DNA from: Ecdyonurus torrentis
Lineage: Eukaryota > Arthropoda > Insecta > Ephemeroptera > Heptageniidae
Assembly (NCBI GenBank): GCA_949318235.1
Contig: OX439132.1
Coordinates: 29,754,243 to 29,818,242 of the forward strand
Length of the DNA: 64,000 bases
Direction of reading: 5' to 3'
The translations under genes were made by a program, and so were the position numbers. Of the stretch, positions 44,901-56,108 are shown piece by piece; positions within the stretch are counted from its first letter, which is position 1, and each line of letters opens with the position of its first letter. Under the pieces are notes generated by a model, which saw only the letters and a list, made by a program, of their open reading frames with translations, was not told the origin of the DNA and searched no databases.

Positions 44901-46238
44901 TTCATGACCCTGGCCTAATTTTTATCAGGTCAAATGAAATGGTCCTTCGGGTCATCCTTCTAATGCGTTGCATTGCTAATTTGCCATACAGAGTTCTTGC
45001 CACTATTTGAGATTTTAGTTTAAGAGGGAGTGCGGTCATGCCGTAGGAAAAAAAACAACAAACATGAGAAGAAGTTCTCGTAAACTCACATGTGATTAGA
45101 CCCAAAACCCTTCCGTATCCCCGCAAACTCGTGATCATCCTACGAGATATGCAACTTTTTCCATATACGGCTTTACTATAGAAAATGTTCTAACGAGTTG
45201 CATATCTCTCAGGATAAAAGCAAGTTACTATGGGGCTTTGGGGCATCAAGTGTGAGTTAATGAACACTTCTTCTCGTTATCTAACATTGAAGAAGCCATG
45301 TTGCAACCCCTTTAAACTCTTTCTTTCCTCCTCCTCCTCCTCCTCCTCCTCCTCCTCCTCCTCCTCCTCCTCCTCCTCCTCCTCCTCCTCCTCCTCCTCC
45401 TCCTCCTCCTCCTCCTCCTCCTCCTCCTCCTCCTCCTCCTTTTTTTTTTTTTTTTTTTTTTTTTACCGCTGACGTTCACTCTAAATTGGTGTAGTATAGG
45501 GGTCCGAGATAACACGCGTAAAACCAGTCACTAGACTGCCCGATACTATTTTATTATTTCGTTTTACATATTTCAGAGAGGATTATGTTTCCATACAACT
45601 TAATAAGTGAAAAATAAAATCAAAAATCACATAATTACATTCCGATTTATTACGTAAGTACGGCGGTACGTACAGGTGTGAAACCCGTGGTCACGTGACT
45701 TCAAGCAGTTTTTTCAGCTTTTTTCCTAATTGAGCTAGAGAGATAAAACCAACGCCATTCCTATTTTTTCTGAAAAATATTTAGGCTCGATTTTGATTTG
45801 CGTATCTAGCTCAAAAACTTCCGAATTTGCCCAAACACATGTTAATTTTTCAAAAAATACACTGACCAAAATTTCAAGAGATGTGTTTGGTTTTTTACAT
45901 TTTTCTCTACCAAAAAATTAATTTTTCCTCACAATATGTATGAATTCGAGTTCCTCATTAAATTTACTATAATTTCAAACCTAAAATTAATTTTTTTCGG
46001 CATTTTTTCATCAGAAAAACTTACGATTAAAAAGTGCAATTTCTCCATATTTAAGAATCAATTCTCGTTCTTAAACCAGTTTAGGCTTAAAACGGTTTTG
46101 CTAAACTAGTTTAAGAAAAGTAAACAACTTAAACCAGTTTAGCGCTAAACTAGTTTAGTGAGGTCCCTAAACTGGTTTAAGGAATTTTAAAACAGTTTTG
46201 TTGCTAAACCAGTTTAAGAGCCTTTATGAATCGCACCC
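44901..46238 (-). repeat. Right terminal inverted repeat (1338 bp)
   Basis: Reverse complement of 36018-37331, about 24 bases longer, mainly because of the longer (TCC)n tract. Confidence 0.95.
45326..45440 (-). repeat. (TCC)n in right terminal repeat
   Basis: About 38 pure TCC units followed by a T run of about 24. Longer than its left-arm partner and without the interruption. Confidence 0.95.
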
Positions 46239-47350
46239 TATATTTACCAACTTTTAATAATGCAATAAATTATTATACTAATATAACCAATGAAAAATGT
46301 AATATCAGTTTTGAAATTATCGTTAATTTAATTTAAACTTTAATTTAAATTTAATTGAAACGGCAAGATTTCAGATTCTATAATGCACATTTTTGAAGTT
46401 CTGATAATACAAAATTATACTTTAATTAATGTATAATCCATATAATTTAATGCTCTTCAAATAATTTTTTTATAAAATTAAAAAAAAGCGATAATTGCAT
46501 GTATAAAATAAAAATGCTGTGTAAAATCTATTTTGAATTTCATTTTAACTATACAGTATAAATATGCAGCCACAAATATTAGACAGCATAATAGTATATA
46601 AAGAGAATGCAATTAAATTTCTTAACTCTTGTACAAATACAAGCAGCTGACAATTTGAGCAGCAATGTTTTGTAAAATCAGGTGGCCTACATATCTTACT
46701 TGTTAGTGTAAAATTAGTCCTCATTTAATTGAGATATTAAAAGTGTGCACTGCAAGTAGATATTTATTTTTTCTTATTACTTCTAAACAACAACTGCAGT
46801 TTATAATTAATTTTATTTTACTGTCATAAGATTGCATCTGAATTATTTTGTATACATAATTTAACATTTTAACACTTGACTTTATTCTCATACACGTCTA
46901 ATTAATTTAAAATGTAATAAATACGATTGTCTTGCGTGTTGTAATGTTAAACATACATATTTAAAATTGTTGTTTTAATTGTAGAATAATACTTATTTTC
47001 AAATGTAATTATCGCCGTATTTTAAGCGGGTTTTGCTTTACGTATATCTTTTAAGTTTCTTTTTGCTTTCTCCTAATTTTTTTTTAACTTAATTATATAT
47101 TTTCTAAGAAACTTAAAAAGAAAAAAAATCTGCAGGTCACTTTTTTTTTCTAATTATGAAATTGCGTATTATTATTATTATTATGCATGTGTTTATATAA
47201 CTACAAAACCCATGTCAAAATGTTAAAAATGACAAGTACAACAACATTTTTAAACATCCCCCCCTCCCCTCTTCCCGCAAATTTAAATTGAGCCAACTAA
47301 CATGTGTTAACATGTGTATGTGTAACATGCTAACATGTGTACACACAGGC

Positions 47351-47548
47351 CAAAATAAGACCAGAGATTTTTACAACCGGATGCACCCCTTTTTCTGAAA
47401 CAATTTTCCCCAGATAAACACCAAAAATTTACAGGTGATCAATATAATATTGAAGTTAATACGTGTTAAATTTTATTTCTATAACTTGATTAGAATCTGA
47501 AAATAGGGGGTGCATCTGATTGTATTAATAACCTCTCTTCTTATTTTG
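47351..47548. mobile_element. MITE-like element with ~45-base imperfect inverted ends
   Basis: Left end CAAAATAAGACCAGAG, then GGATGCACCCC; right end is the imperfect complement ending CTTATTTTG. 198 bp, no coding capacity, no obvious target duplication. Confidence 0.6.
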
Positions 47549-50500
47549 ATAATAGTGTATATATTTTTCAATTATTAAAAGACAATTAATAATATATTTT
47601 AGAAAGGTTATAAAAAGAAAGCAATATAAATTTATTGAGTGGTGTTAAAGACAGTTTTATTTGCTATGTATAAAACATTGGGCCACAAAAATTAATTAAC
47701 ATAAGTAAGTACGTTGCACCATGGCATTTGATCATATTACAAACATTAATAACAAAAAAAAATATTTAGTAGTAGTAGGTATAGTAACATAAAAGAGGCA
47801 CCAAAAGTGGATGCAAATTTCTACACATTTTAAAATACTAATTCTACTTTACAGCTTATAGTACTGTAACATTGAAAATAAGAAAGAACAATAATAATAA
47901 TAATAAAATCGGGAAAATTTTTGTGATAAGAAATAGCAAGTATAAACTTTAATATATCAATATGATATTCAATTTATATTTTTAAACTTAACACTGCAAG
48001 ATTTCTTGCTATTTCTTGAATGAATATTATCTTCCTCTTTGAGGATATTTAAATCATGCAATCATTTCTATATAAAAAGATACTAAAAGAAATAAACCCC
48101 AATATTCCGCAAAATACAGATGCTTATAAAATAAGGACTTTCAATTTAGCAAAGCAAAAAGTCTTAAGATCCATAATTTATTTTATTCGTATTATGGCTT
48201 AATTTGGCTTTTGCTCATAAAATGTTAACACGTAAATTTTGATACAAAATGATTGCATGCTTTATAAATTTATCTGTACACACCAATAATTTCATTGTGT
48301 AATAACATTATTATTATAATAGTAATCCATCAATAATACTCACAATATAACAAAATGCCAGGCATTTTTCACATTTCCACGGCATTTTAATCCTATATTG
48401 CCAAATTTAATGGCTAATAAGGCATTTTTATTGTATTTATTTATATCTCTAAAATTATTTTGTTTTCCCAGCCCACCCATATTAAAAAGAGAAAGAAAAT
48501 TAATGGACAAATTAAGTCAAATTTATTCTGTAATTATCATTTAATATATTTAGAACTTGCAACTTTGTTAAAAAAGTTACATTAATGTTCTTGTTTTTTA
48601 AGGAATATTTTGAAAAGTACGTTAAAAACTTAGGATTTGATATTAAATTACTCAAACACATTCTTTAAAATATCTAATCTTTATAATTTAGATGATAATT
48701 GCCAAGTTTCATACAGTTATTAAACAAATCACATCAGTAAAATGCAAGTACTTTATTTTCTTGGATGGTTTCAGTTATCACAGGCAATTTTTAAATATAA
48801 CTCCAAATTAATACACTTTCAAAAACTCAATTAACTAGCTTTCAATATTAAATGTGAATTATAGAATAGATTTGACTTAATTTGTATTTTAGCCCAATGT
48901 AAGTTTAAATAATGTAAGATAGCAAAACTGAATTTTGTAGTCATTTTGATTTGATTTTTTTTTTTCATTTCCACTTTAAAGCAAGCTATGTTCTTCAGAA
49001 GCTATTTTTGCATATCAAATTGTTTGAAAATTTTAAGTTTTGCCTGACGTATACTTCATGATGCTTGAGTAAAATCACAAAAGATGCTCAAAGTTCAATA
49101 TCGCTGCCTTACATTATCTCCAAGTACATTGTTTTAGCCACCAGTTTAGTTTCAGCCTTGCCTTGTCAAGCTCTGTGAATCTTCTCTACATCGGAGAAAA
49201 GCACAGAAACTTTGACGGCCATTTCAACTTCATTGTTTGCAAAAATACATTGCAAAACAAAAACAAGTCATTGGAATGAAATATTATATATGTTTAAAAC
49301 AGTGGAAAGTTAGAAGTAGTGAGCAAATTATTTTTATTTTTAAAATTTATTAAATTGTTAATGCACCTTGTAAATGAGGCACTTTTTTTCCCATTAAAAA
49401 AAAAAAAAAAAAGAAAATTAAATAACCCAAATACAATATAATGTACTCTATTTTTTCTGATCAATACTTTTTTTTTATTCTTCTAAAAATCTACATAACT
49501 ACAAATATCCCACATATATATATTATGAGCCAACGACAATTATATATTGCTAAAATATAGAGGCAAAAAACTTGATGGTAGACTATGTATACCTAAGAAC
49601 CCTGGAGTTTGTGATGTCTTTAACTTCTGTAGCATGTATTTATTACAACACACGGCAGTATTTGCTGCTTCAAATACTGTACAACGTAGGTTAAAATAGC
49701 AAAGAAACAATTTTGGTTTTTAAGTTAGAAATACAACAATTTTATAACTGATGAAAATGAAAGAAATGTTAATAGAAATTGTAGAAATTTTACAGGTAAT
49801 ATCATTTATTTTGCAGACAGGGAAAAACAGTATTGTTACTGAAACTTGTGTAATGATTATCACATTGATTTCTTAGCATTTTTCTCCTACGCTGTTTTTA
49901 TGGAATGTAGTATCCAGTCTATATGCAAGAGATTGTGCCAAAAGTGAGACACAAATGTGTAGCCGCTAGTCAGTCGTATTGACGTGCAAAATCGCACATC
50001 GCTCTTCATCAGAGGTCGCCCAACTGCGGAACATCAACACACCAACAAAATCACGGCACATGTCAAGCTCGTGAAATTTACCAATCCAAATTTATATAAA
50101 AAAAAAAGCTTAAAAATGAAGCAAAACATTTAAAAGAATACAGTTATAATTTAAGATTTAAAAAGAAGTAAACTAAACCTTTTTTTGTGGTAAGGGAGGG
50201 GAAAAAAAAAAGAGCAAGAGGAGGGGAGGAAATAAAAAGTAAAGACATGCACATCAACAGAGAAGTTTTCTGTTTAAAATTATAACTAAGAAAAGAAAGA
50301 AAAAAAAAGTATGTATTTATATTTTTTTTATCTAAAGCATTAGATTTACCCCTAAGATGTTTTTCATTTATACTCCTTCTACTCCTAACAATTGATTTTA
50401 TGTTTGGAGTCCAAACTCACTTAAGTGACCTATATAGAAGCATTCTCAAGGCATACAAGGCACCTCTTGCTAATAATATATGGCACAAAAACATCAATAA

Positions 50501-51053
50501 TAATAATTATCAAATAAATGTATTTAAGTACTATAATTAACTGTCCATCCTAGCTAGCTAGGTTTTTAATATTTATATTATAATGGTGTTAATTTTAAAA
50601 TATGATTGAAACATGAATTTATTTACTACTATGGCAAGATGGAAAAAATCAAACATACGTACATAATAATAGTTTTAAAATCTGGCAAGATTAATATACT
50701 AAAATTACAAGTAAATAACTAAATTCCATCTTACTTTCATTTAACAACTATAATTTAGAGGTATTATCTCAACTAAATATGTTTTAATAGAAAGAGATAA
50801 AAGTATAATATATCTTTATCTTTATCATGGCAAGTCAAGTAGCAATACTGTTATGGAAATAATATTAATATACCTAAATCTAAATACTGTATTGATAAAA
50901 AAAAAATAAAAATAAACAATGAAAAAAGATAAAATTTAAATAGTTGATGGATATGTACAAAAAATAAAGTACTTTAATTTCAAGTGTATTAAGAGCTTTG
51001 AATGATTGATATTTTCCTATTCTGAGAATAAGGAAAAATCAACATTGCGATAA

Positions 51054-51059
51054 TTTATT
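51054..51059 (-). terminator. Candidate poly(A) signal of coiled-coil gene
   Basis: AATAAA on the minus strand 456 bases after the stop codon, in AT-rich sequence; other candidates further downstream are possible. Confidence 0.35.
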
Positions 51060-51514
51060 CAAGATTTGATAGAAAAGCTCAATGATTTGAAAACTTTGGG
51101 ACTGAGAAATAAGAAGCAGTAACTTTCTCTGTCAGCCACAGTTCAATATCTCCCATTTGCCTATTTTTCCAAGCTACATGTTTGTTTTCTATAAAATTTA
51201 TAATATATTAATCTAGTGTGTAAAATAAGTAATACCATATACTTATTTAGAGAGTTCAAATATACTTGACTTGCCATGAATCTCCCAGCTTTAAGCCACA
51301 ACCACCAAAAAGTTCAGTCCCCAAGACTGTTTTCACTCACTCACATATCAACAACCATGATCATGATTTTGTTTCTTGTCCACTACAAGAGGTTTGTCTG
51401 TTTTGATTCCACTGTGGAAGAGAAAAGCTTGCTCTATGCAGTGTGCAAGGTAGAGGTGCTCCAGGCAAGCTTAGAAACACCAACATATGTACATCCTTGT
51501 AAGACTTGCTTGTT

Positions 51515-51781
51515 TTACCTCTTGGACACGCGATGAATCAATTTCCTGAAGGACGCAGTCCACTTGGAGCGATGTAGGGAGGATTTAGGGGGAGTGGGGG
51601 AGGGCGTAGCGCCATCCACATCTGCGTGAGTTGTCTTGGAGTCGCAGAGCTCTGAGGAGAAACCAGAGTCCGAGGAAAAAGCTCGTCCCGCGGCAGTTGA
51701 GCTGGATGTGAGGGATACATCTGTGGGAAGTGATGAGGCGCCGAGTTCGCGTTCCTCGTCCTCGTAGCTGCTTGTGCTCAC
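51515..51781 (-). CDS. Coiled-coil gene last coding exon
   Basis: 88 codons and TAA. Starts VSTSSYEDEEREL, contains SSDSGFSSEL (resembles a phosphodegron or phospho-binding site, inference) and ends WTASFRKLIHRVSKR. Confidence 0.88.
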   Translation of the reverse strand: MSTSSYEDEERELGASSLPTDVSLTSSSTAAGRAFSSDSGFSSELCDSKTTHADVDGATPSPTPPKSSLHRSKWTASFRKLIHRVSKR

Positions 51782-54700
51782 CTTTAAAACAGAAATATAC
51801 ATTGAGTGTGATATTTAAAGGACATATTTAACATCATCAATATGAGTTTTATATATAATGCTGAGATAAAATGTAATACTCAATCTTCAACTTATTATTA
51901 ATGATTGTATAATAAAAAGACAGAAAGTGTCAAATGATATTCACCTCCTCATCCTCTTGCTCACTGCTGGAGCTTGATTCGTCGCTGTCAATGTATGAGA
52001 GACCTGAAGGCCCAGACACTGAGGGTGCGCGTGCAGGGGAGCAGTGCAGTAGGTCCTCAGACTCTTCCTGGCTGCCTACTGAGTGCTTGTCCTGTGCAGA
52101 CGCAGGCCGGATCCACTGACGAAGGTCTTCAAGTGGCGCCTGAATACAGGAGAATAACTTCCGCCTGAAAAATCATGAAAAAATGAAACATTTTTGTTTT
52201 AAATAACTCCTTTTCATAAAATTGTTTGTTTTCTTACTAATATCCAATGAATTATACAATGAGAATTTTATTGTTCTGTTATCTGATTAATTTTTTTTTG
52301 GCTATTACCTCATGCTAAATTTATCTCAAGTCATAGTACTCTAACTTCACTCACAATCACTCCAGTTCAATGTACACTTATAATATATGCTATCAAAAGC
52401 TGATAACAGCAAATTCATATGTTAATATATACAGATACTTACTGGTGACGATAGCGGTCAGCGTAGTCTCCAAAGGTCGCTCTCGTATAATTGCAGACAT
52501 GACATTTGCGGCGCTTACACGTGGCCAGGTGTTTCATGCCCTTCTTGAACTGACTATTGAGTGTAGCCGTCTGCTGGGACACCATCTGCAGCTCTGACAA
52601 CTGAAAAATTGAATAAAATATCTTAGACGCACATTCAACAAAAACAATCCAGTAAAATAAAACTTTTTTTTTTTTTTTTTTTTTCAATCCAATGGCTCAA
52701 ACATTGAGATTTTGTATTAAAAAAAATAGCAACATCAAAGATTTAAGAACTAATTCAAACAAAGATCTAGTACCTCTTTCTCCAAGATAGCAACACTCTG
52801 GTTAGCTCTGCTTTTCTGCTGTGACATATCCTCAAGGAAATTGCCGATACCTCGTCGCTCCTCATTTAGTGCCTCGCGTAGCTGCTCGTTCTAAACATGA
52901 GATAAAACACGTCAATTTCAGCTCATCATCTAGCCTCATCAGTGACTCAATGTGGATTTAAGTAAATACGATTATGATAATATATTTTACCATTCAAAAC
53001 CTCACGCTAAATTTACAATGTTATTCTTATGAGAAAAACACGCGCTGAACTTTGGCGCTGAATTTATATGGTAAAATTATGAGGTTATAAAAATCTTTTT
53101 TACATTGAATATATTTTTTCCCTTGATACAAAAGTTTAAAGTAAATGTGACGATTTGATATTACTAAAATGTTTATGCAGCGCAAGAAACGCTATGAATG
53201 GATAAAATTCTCGCAAATACGCCATTCTTAAAAAGCTTTCAAAATAAGTAACTTTTGCGTTATGTAAAAAAAAAAAAAAAAAAGCTAAGAAATCTAAAAA
53301 TTAAAATTTCGTTATATCCACAGTTAAATCATTGATAGAGGCTAGTAAAGAAAGTGTATGTTGGGTCTAGTTAATACAATTAGTGACCACTCTTAATTAA
53401 GCATTATTTCTACTCTACTTGACTACTCATAGGTTTAAATAATTAATTTAGGGAAAGTCAGCACTTGGCGATGCAACTTTATAAGTTAGAGGGACCAAGA
53501 AGTTTTGTTATTAAAAACATGCACGCCCATAAAAGCCAGCAACTGCAAACTTTGTTAGCACCTGTAAAAATCAACACAATTAATTTTTCAAAACAAACGT
53601 CACTTAAAAACAAAGATATACAGACTGATCATTATTATAAAGCTTTATTTTAGTTGCAACTATGAAAAAAATGCAATTTTTTTTTTTTAATGAAAGCTTG
53701 CCGCAATTACGACACAATCTTAAACTTCAGAGTTTTATCAACATACATCTGAGCACAGAATTTCAAAAATACACCAGGTTTGAAACATCACTTAAATATT
53801 ACAATATCCATGCTAACTTCAATAATGTTGTATACAATGTTCAGTGCTTCATCAACCAATTCATAATACAAATATTTTTCAATTTTATGTACTCGCTTAA
53901 AAGAAGACCATAAAGCAAGAAAAGATATCATTAAATAATTCTATAATCAATTCTAGCAAACACCTTTATTGTTGAATAACCATACACACAGAAAAAAAAA
54001 AAGCTTCTGTAATGTTATTGTAATAAAAAACTACTATATTTCTGTAATAAATTGAAGAGAAATGTATCATTTTTTTTTTCTGTGTAAATGGTCCATCAAA
54101 TTGATCTTAAATTTAATCAGCACAACTTAAATTTAGTTTATATGCAAATAGTTTATTTTTAAATGCAGATTTGTGCAACCAAAACTTAAAAGTCCATAGA
54201 TCTATAAACAATCCATGCACACGCCCCTGTGCTATAATTAACACAATAAACTACTGGAACTTTGACATGGAACCACGTATGCCACCACGAACTTTACTGT
54301 CACACTTAATAAAAGTTGCAACAAATTTGTCTTTGTGTGACACAAGTATACCGAGGTGTCAGTTGGTTTCATGTTCAAGCCCCAGGATAACAAATTACTG
54401 GGTTAAGTAGTAGACTGATATTTATATATACCTCTCGCTCTAGGTTCTCCTTCTCCTTGGCGATGATAGTCGCTTGTCGCACCACATCGCACCGCGCTCG
54501 GTCCAAGCTCCGACGCTGCTGCTCCGACTCGGTCGCCTGTTGTCTCATCTGCCAAAGCAGTTCAGGGTCAGGGAGGGGTGGTCTAGGGGCGGGTACCTCG
54601 TCATGTACCTGTCGTAATGCTGCATCCCGCTCTGCTTGTAGTTGGCGCTGCAACTCCGCGAAACGCTCCTTCTCCGATCGCAGCTAAAATGTAACAATAA

Positions 54701-56108
54701 TATTGATACCGGCTGCATAAATAAATAAATTCCTAATTGAATATTTTTATAAAAGATTTGAAATTTGATTATGGTTTATATATAAAAAAAAAGTCATTAC
54801 TCAGATTACTCTGTTACAGACAATGAAGTCCATACTGTTTACTTCACCTGCATGATTGTGCAAGTTATTGACTACTATACGGTAAAAATAATAAATCAAT
54901 AAAACTATAGAAAAAAATATTTCAAATATATATTTTTTTAACAGTTAAAATTGAATTAACAATTTTAAAATAAAGATGCTGAAAAAAGTTTGCGTAGAAA
55001 ATTTTATAATCAGTTTTTAATTATCAATAAAAACAAAATAATAGTTTACACAGAAAAATGGTCTGTTTTTTTAAACTTTAAACTGTGCTTATGAAAAATA
55101 TCCTTACAAAATATTAAATTATAATAATAGAAAGAAATTAAATTATAGACTAACGAAAGACGCGGACCTAAGGAAATGAACTTGCTAATGAATAAAAAAT
55201 ATACATTTAACCAAACTATTAGCACATAACAGGAAAAAAATTATCGAACAACTAATGATATAAATACTTAAAGCTAATTGGCAGATAATTGCGGCGGGAG
55301 AAAATATTGTGTAAGAGTTGTTGAAAAAACAAAAATAATATTTCATAACGAGAGTGCAAATTACTTTAAGAAAAAAACATGAACATCGTGAACACGTGAC
55401 CTCTGGCTATGTGACGTCATTACTTTAGTGCAGTATTATGTATTGTTATGCAGCTCTGCATGATAACAATGCAACTGTACTATGCAGCACTATTTGCATC
55501 GTTAATGTATATTATACAGTATGTAAAAAATGTTGGAGGTGAATAAAGGTTAACATTACATAGAATGGAGTAACATTATTATATATTAATATATATTAGT
55601 AAAGTTGCAGAATCATGCACTTTAAATTATTATTGTATCTGAAACCATGGTAACATTTTACGTACTGTAAACTCGATTTTCACGTCATAATATATTTTAA
55701 TATTTAAATTTAGAGCGTATTTTTCACATTTGTTATCATATCAAATTTAGCGCGAGTTTTTGAATGATAAAATATATACTTTAACAACGAGTGTACAATA
55801 CGTAACCTGAATTTAGTAAATTGATAATCCGATACCATATCAGTTTAATGTGCTGACGTATATTATAATTAATTGGATCGCAGATATCAAAAAATGTTAT
55901 TATGCAAAACTATATAATTGATGCTCCTATTCCTTATGCAGCTCAAAGTCTAGGAATGAGGAGTTACCTTGTCGCACTCCTCTTCGAGTCGCACCACGCG
56001 CTCAAGTTGCAGAAACAGCTCCTCGTCCTTGTCCATGAGTTGTGCATCTCGTTGCTCCACTCGTCGCTCCAGTTCTCGCCTCGTTCTAGCCAGCTCGTCT
56101 CGCTCACC
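51515..56108 (-). CDS. Coiled-coil protein with Cys cluster, 3' part (6 exons)
   Basis: Six exons with consistent phases encode the last 384 residues; the start lies upstream and is not found. Residues 1-170 are a long charged coiled coil (ELARTRRELERRVEQRDAQL, LFLQLERVVRLEEECDKLRS, IIAKEKENLERENEQLREAL). A Pro-rich break (VPAPRPPLPDPE) interrupts it. Then comes KHLATCKRRKCHVCNYTRAT, a Cx4Cx2C cluster preceded by His that could bind one zinc ion, then LFSCIQAPLEDLRQWIRP, an acidic Ser-rich region (SYIDSDESSSSSEQEDEE, SSDSGFSSELC) and a basic end, WTASFRKLIHRVSKR. This looks like a scaffold or trafficking adaptor, but I do not recognise the family. The exons are clearly coding: GC-rich, wobble-biased, and exactly spliced. 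Confidence 0.85.
51945..52164 (-). CDS. Coiled-coil gene exon, acidic Ser-rich
   Basis: 73 codons after a split Gln codon: RKLFSCIQAPLEDLRQWIRP, then low-complexity Ser/Pro sequence ending SSSSEQEDEE. Confidence 0.88.
52443..52600 (-). CDS. Coiled-coil gene exon with Cys cluster
   Basis: 52 codons plus two bases. LSELQMVSQQTATLNSQFKK ends the coil, followed by HLATCKRRKCHVC, three Cys and a His spaced as a possible zinc site. Confidence 0.88.
52774..52890 (-). CDS. Coiled-coil gene exon
   Basis: 39 codons, NEQLREALNEERRGIGNFLE to SVAILEKE, continuing the heptads; phase 0 on both sides, so it could be skipped in frame. Confidence 0.87.
54432..54683 (-). CDS. Coiled-coil gene exon
   Basis: 84 codons: LRSEKERFAELQRQLQAERD, a Pro-rich hinge, then QQRRSLDRARCDVVRQ and KEKENLERE. 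Donor GAG|GTATAT is weak but in frame; an internal CAG|GTACAT could act as an alternative donor. Confidence 0.87.
55968..56108 (-). CDS. Coiled-coil gene, most 5' exon found
   Basis: 47 codons, GERDELARTRRELERRVEQR onward to LEEECDK; phase 0 at both ends. Acceptor TGTGTGCAG, donor AAG|GTAACT. Needs at least one further upstream exon. Confidence 0.85.

Larger units (their letters stand above)
36018..46238. mobile_element. 10.2-kb non-coding palindromic (fold-back) element
   Basis: Ends are GGGTGCGATTCATAAAGGCT (from 36018) and its exact complement ending at 46238. Terminal inverted repeats of about 1.3 kb are followed by nested inverted and tandem repeats. Flanks share TAT on both sides (or an imperfect 8-bp match, TATATTAT/TATATTTA), so the target duplication is not settled. 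No transposase or other long protein match is present, so it is non-autonomous. Subterminal TTAAACTGGTTTA/TAAACTAGTTTA palindromes, about eight in the first 170 bases, could be transposase-binding repeats. Superfamily not assigned. Confidence 0.85.
46239..51514. other. AT-rich intergenic sequence and probable 3' UTR
   Basis: No coding sequence recognised. A MITE-like inverted repeat is at 47351-47548. The part near 51054-51514 is likely the 3' UTR of the coiled-coil gene. Confidence 0.5.

Noticed and set aside
45230..45472. Poly-Ser and poly-Arg open frames in the terminal repeats
   Set aside because: Translation of the (TCC)n/(GGA)n tract plus a T run; no family match.
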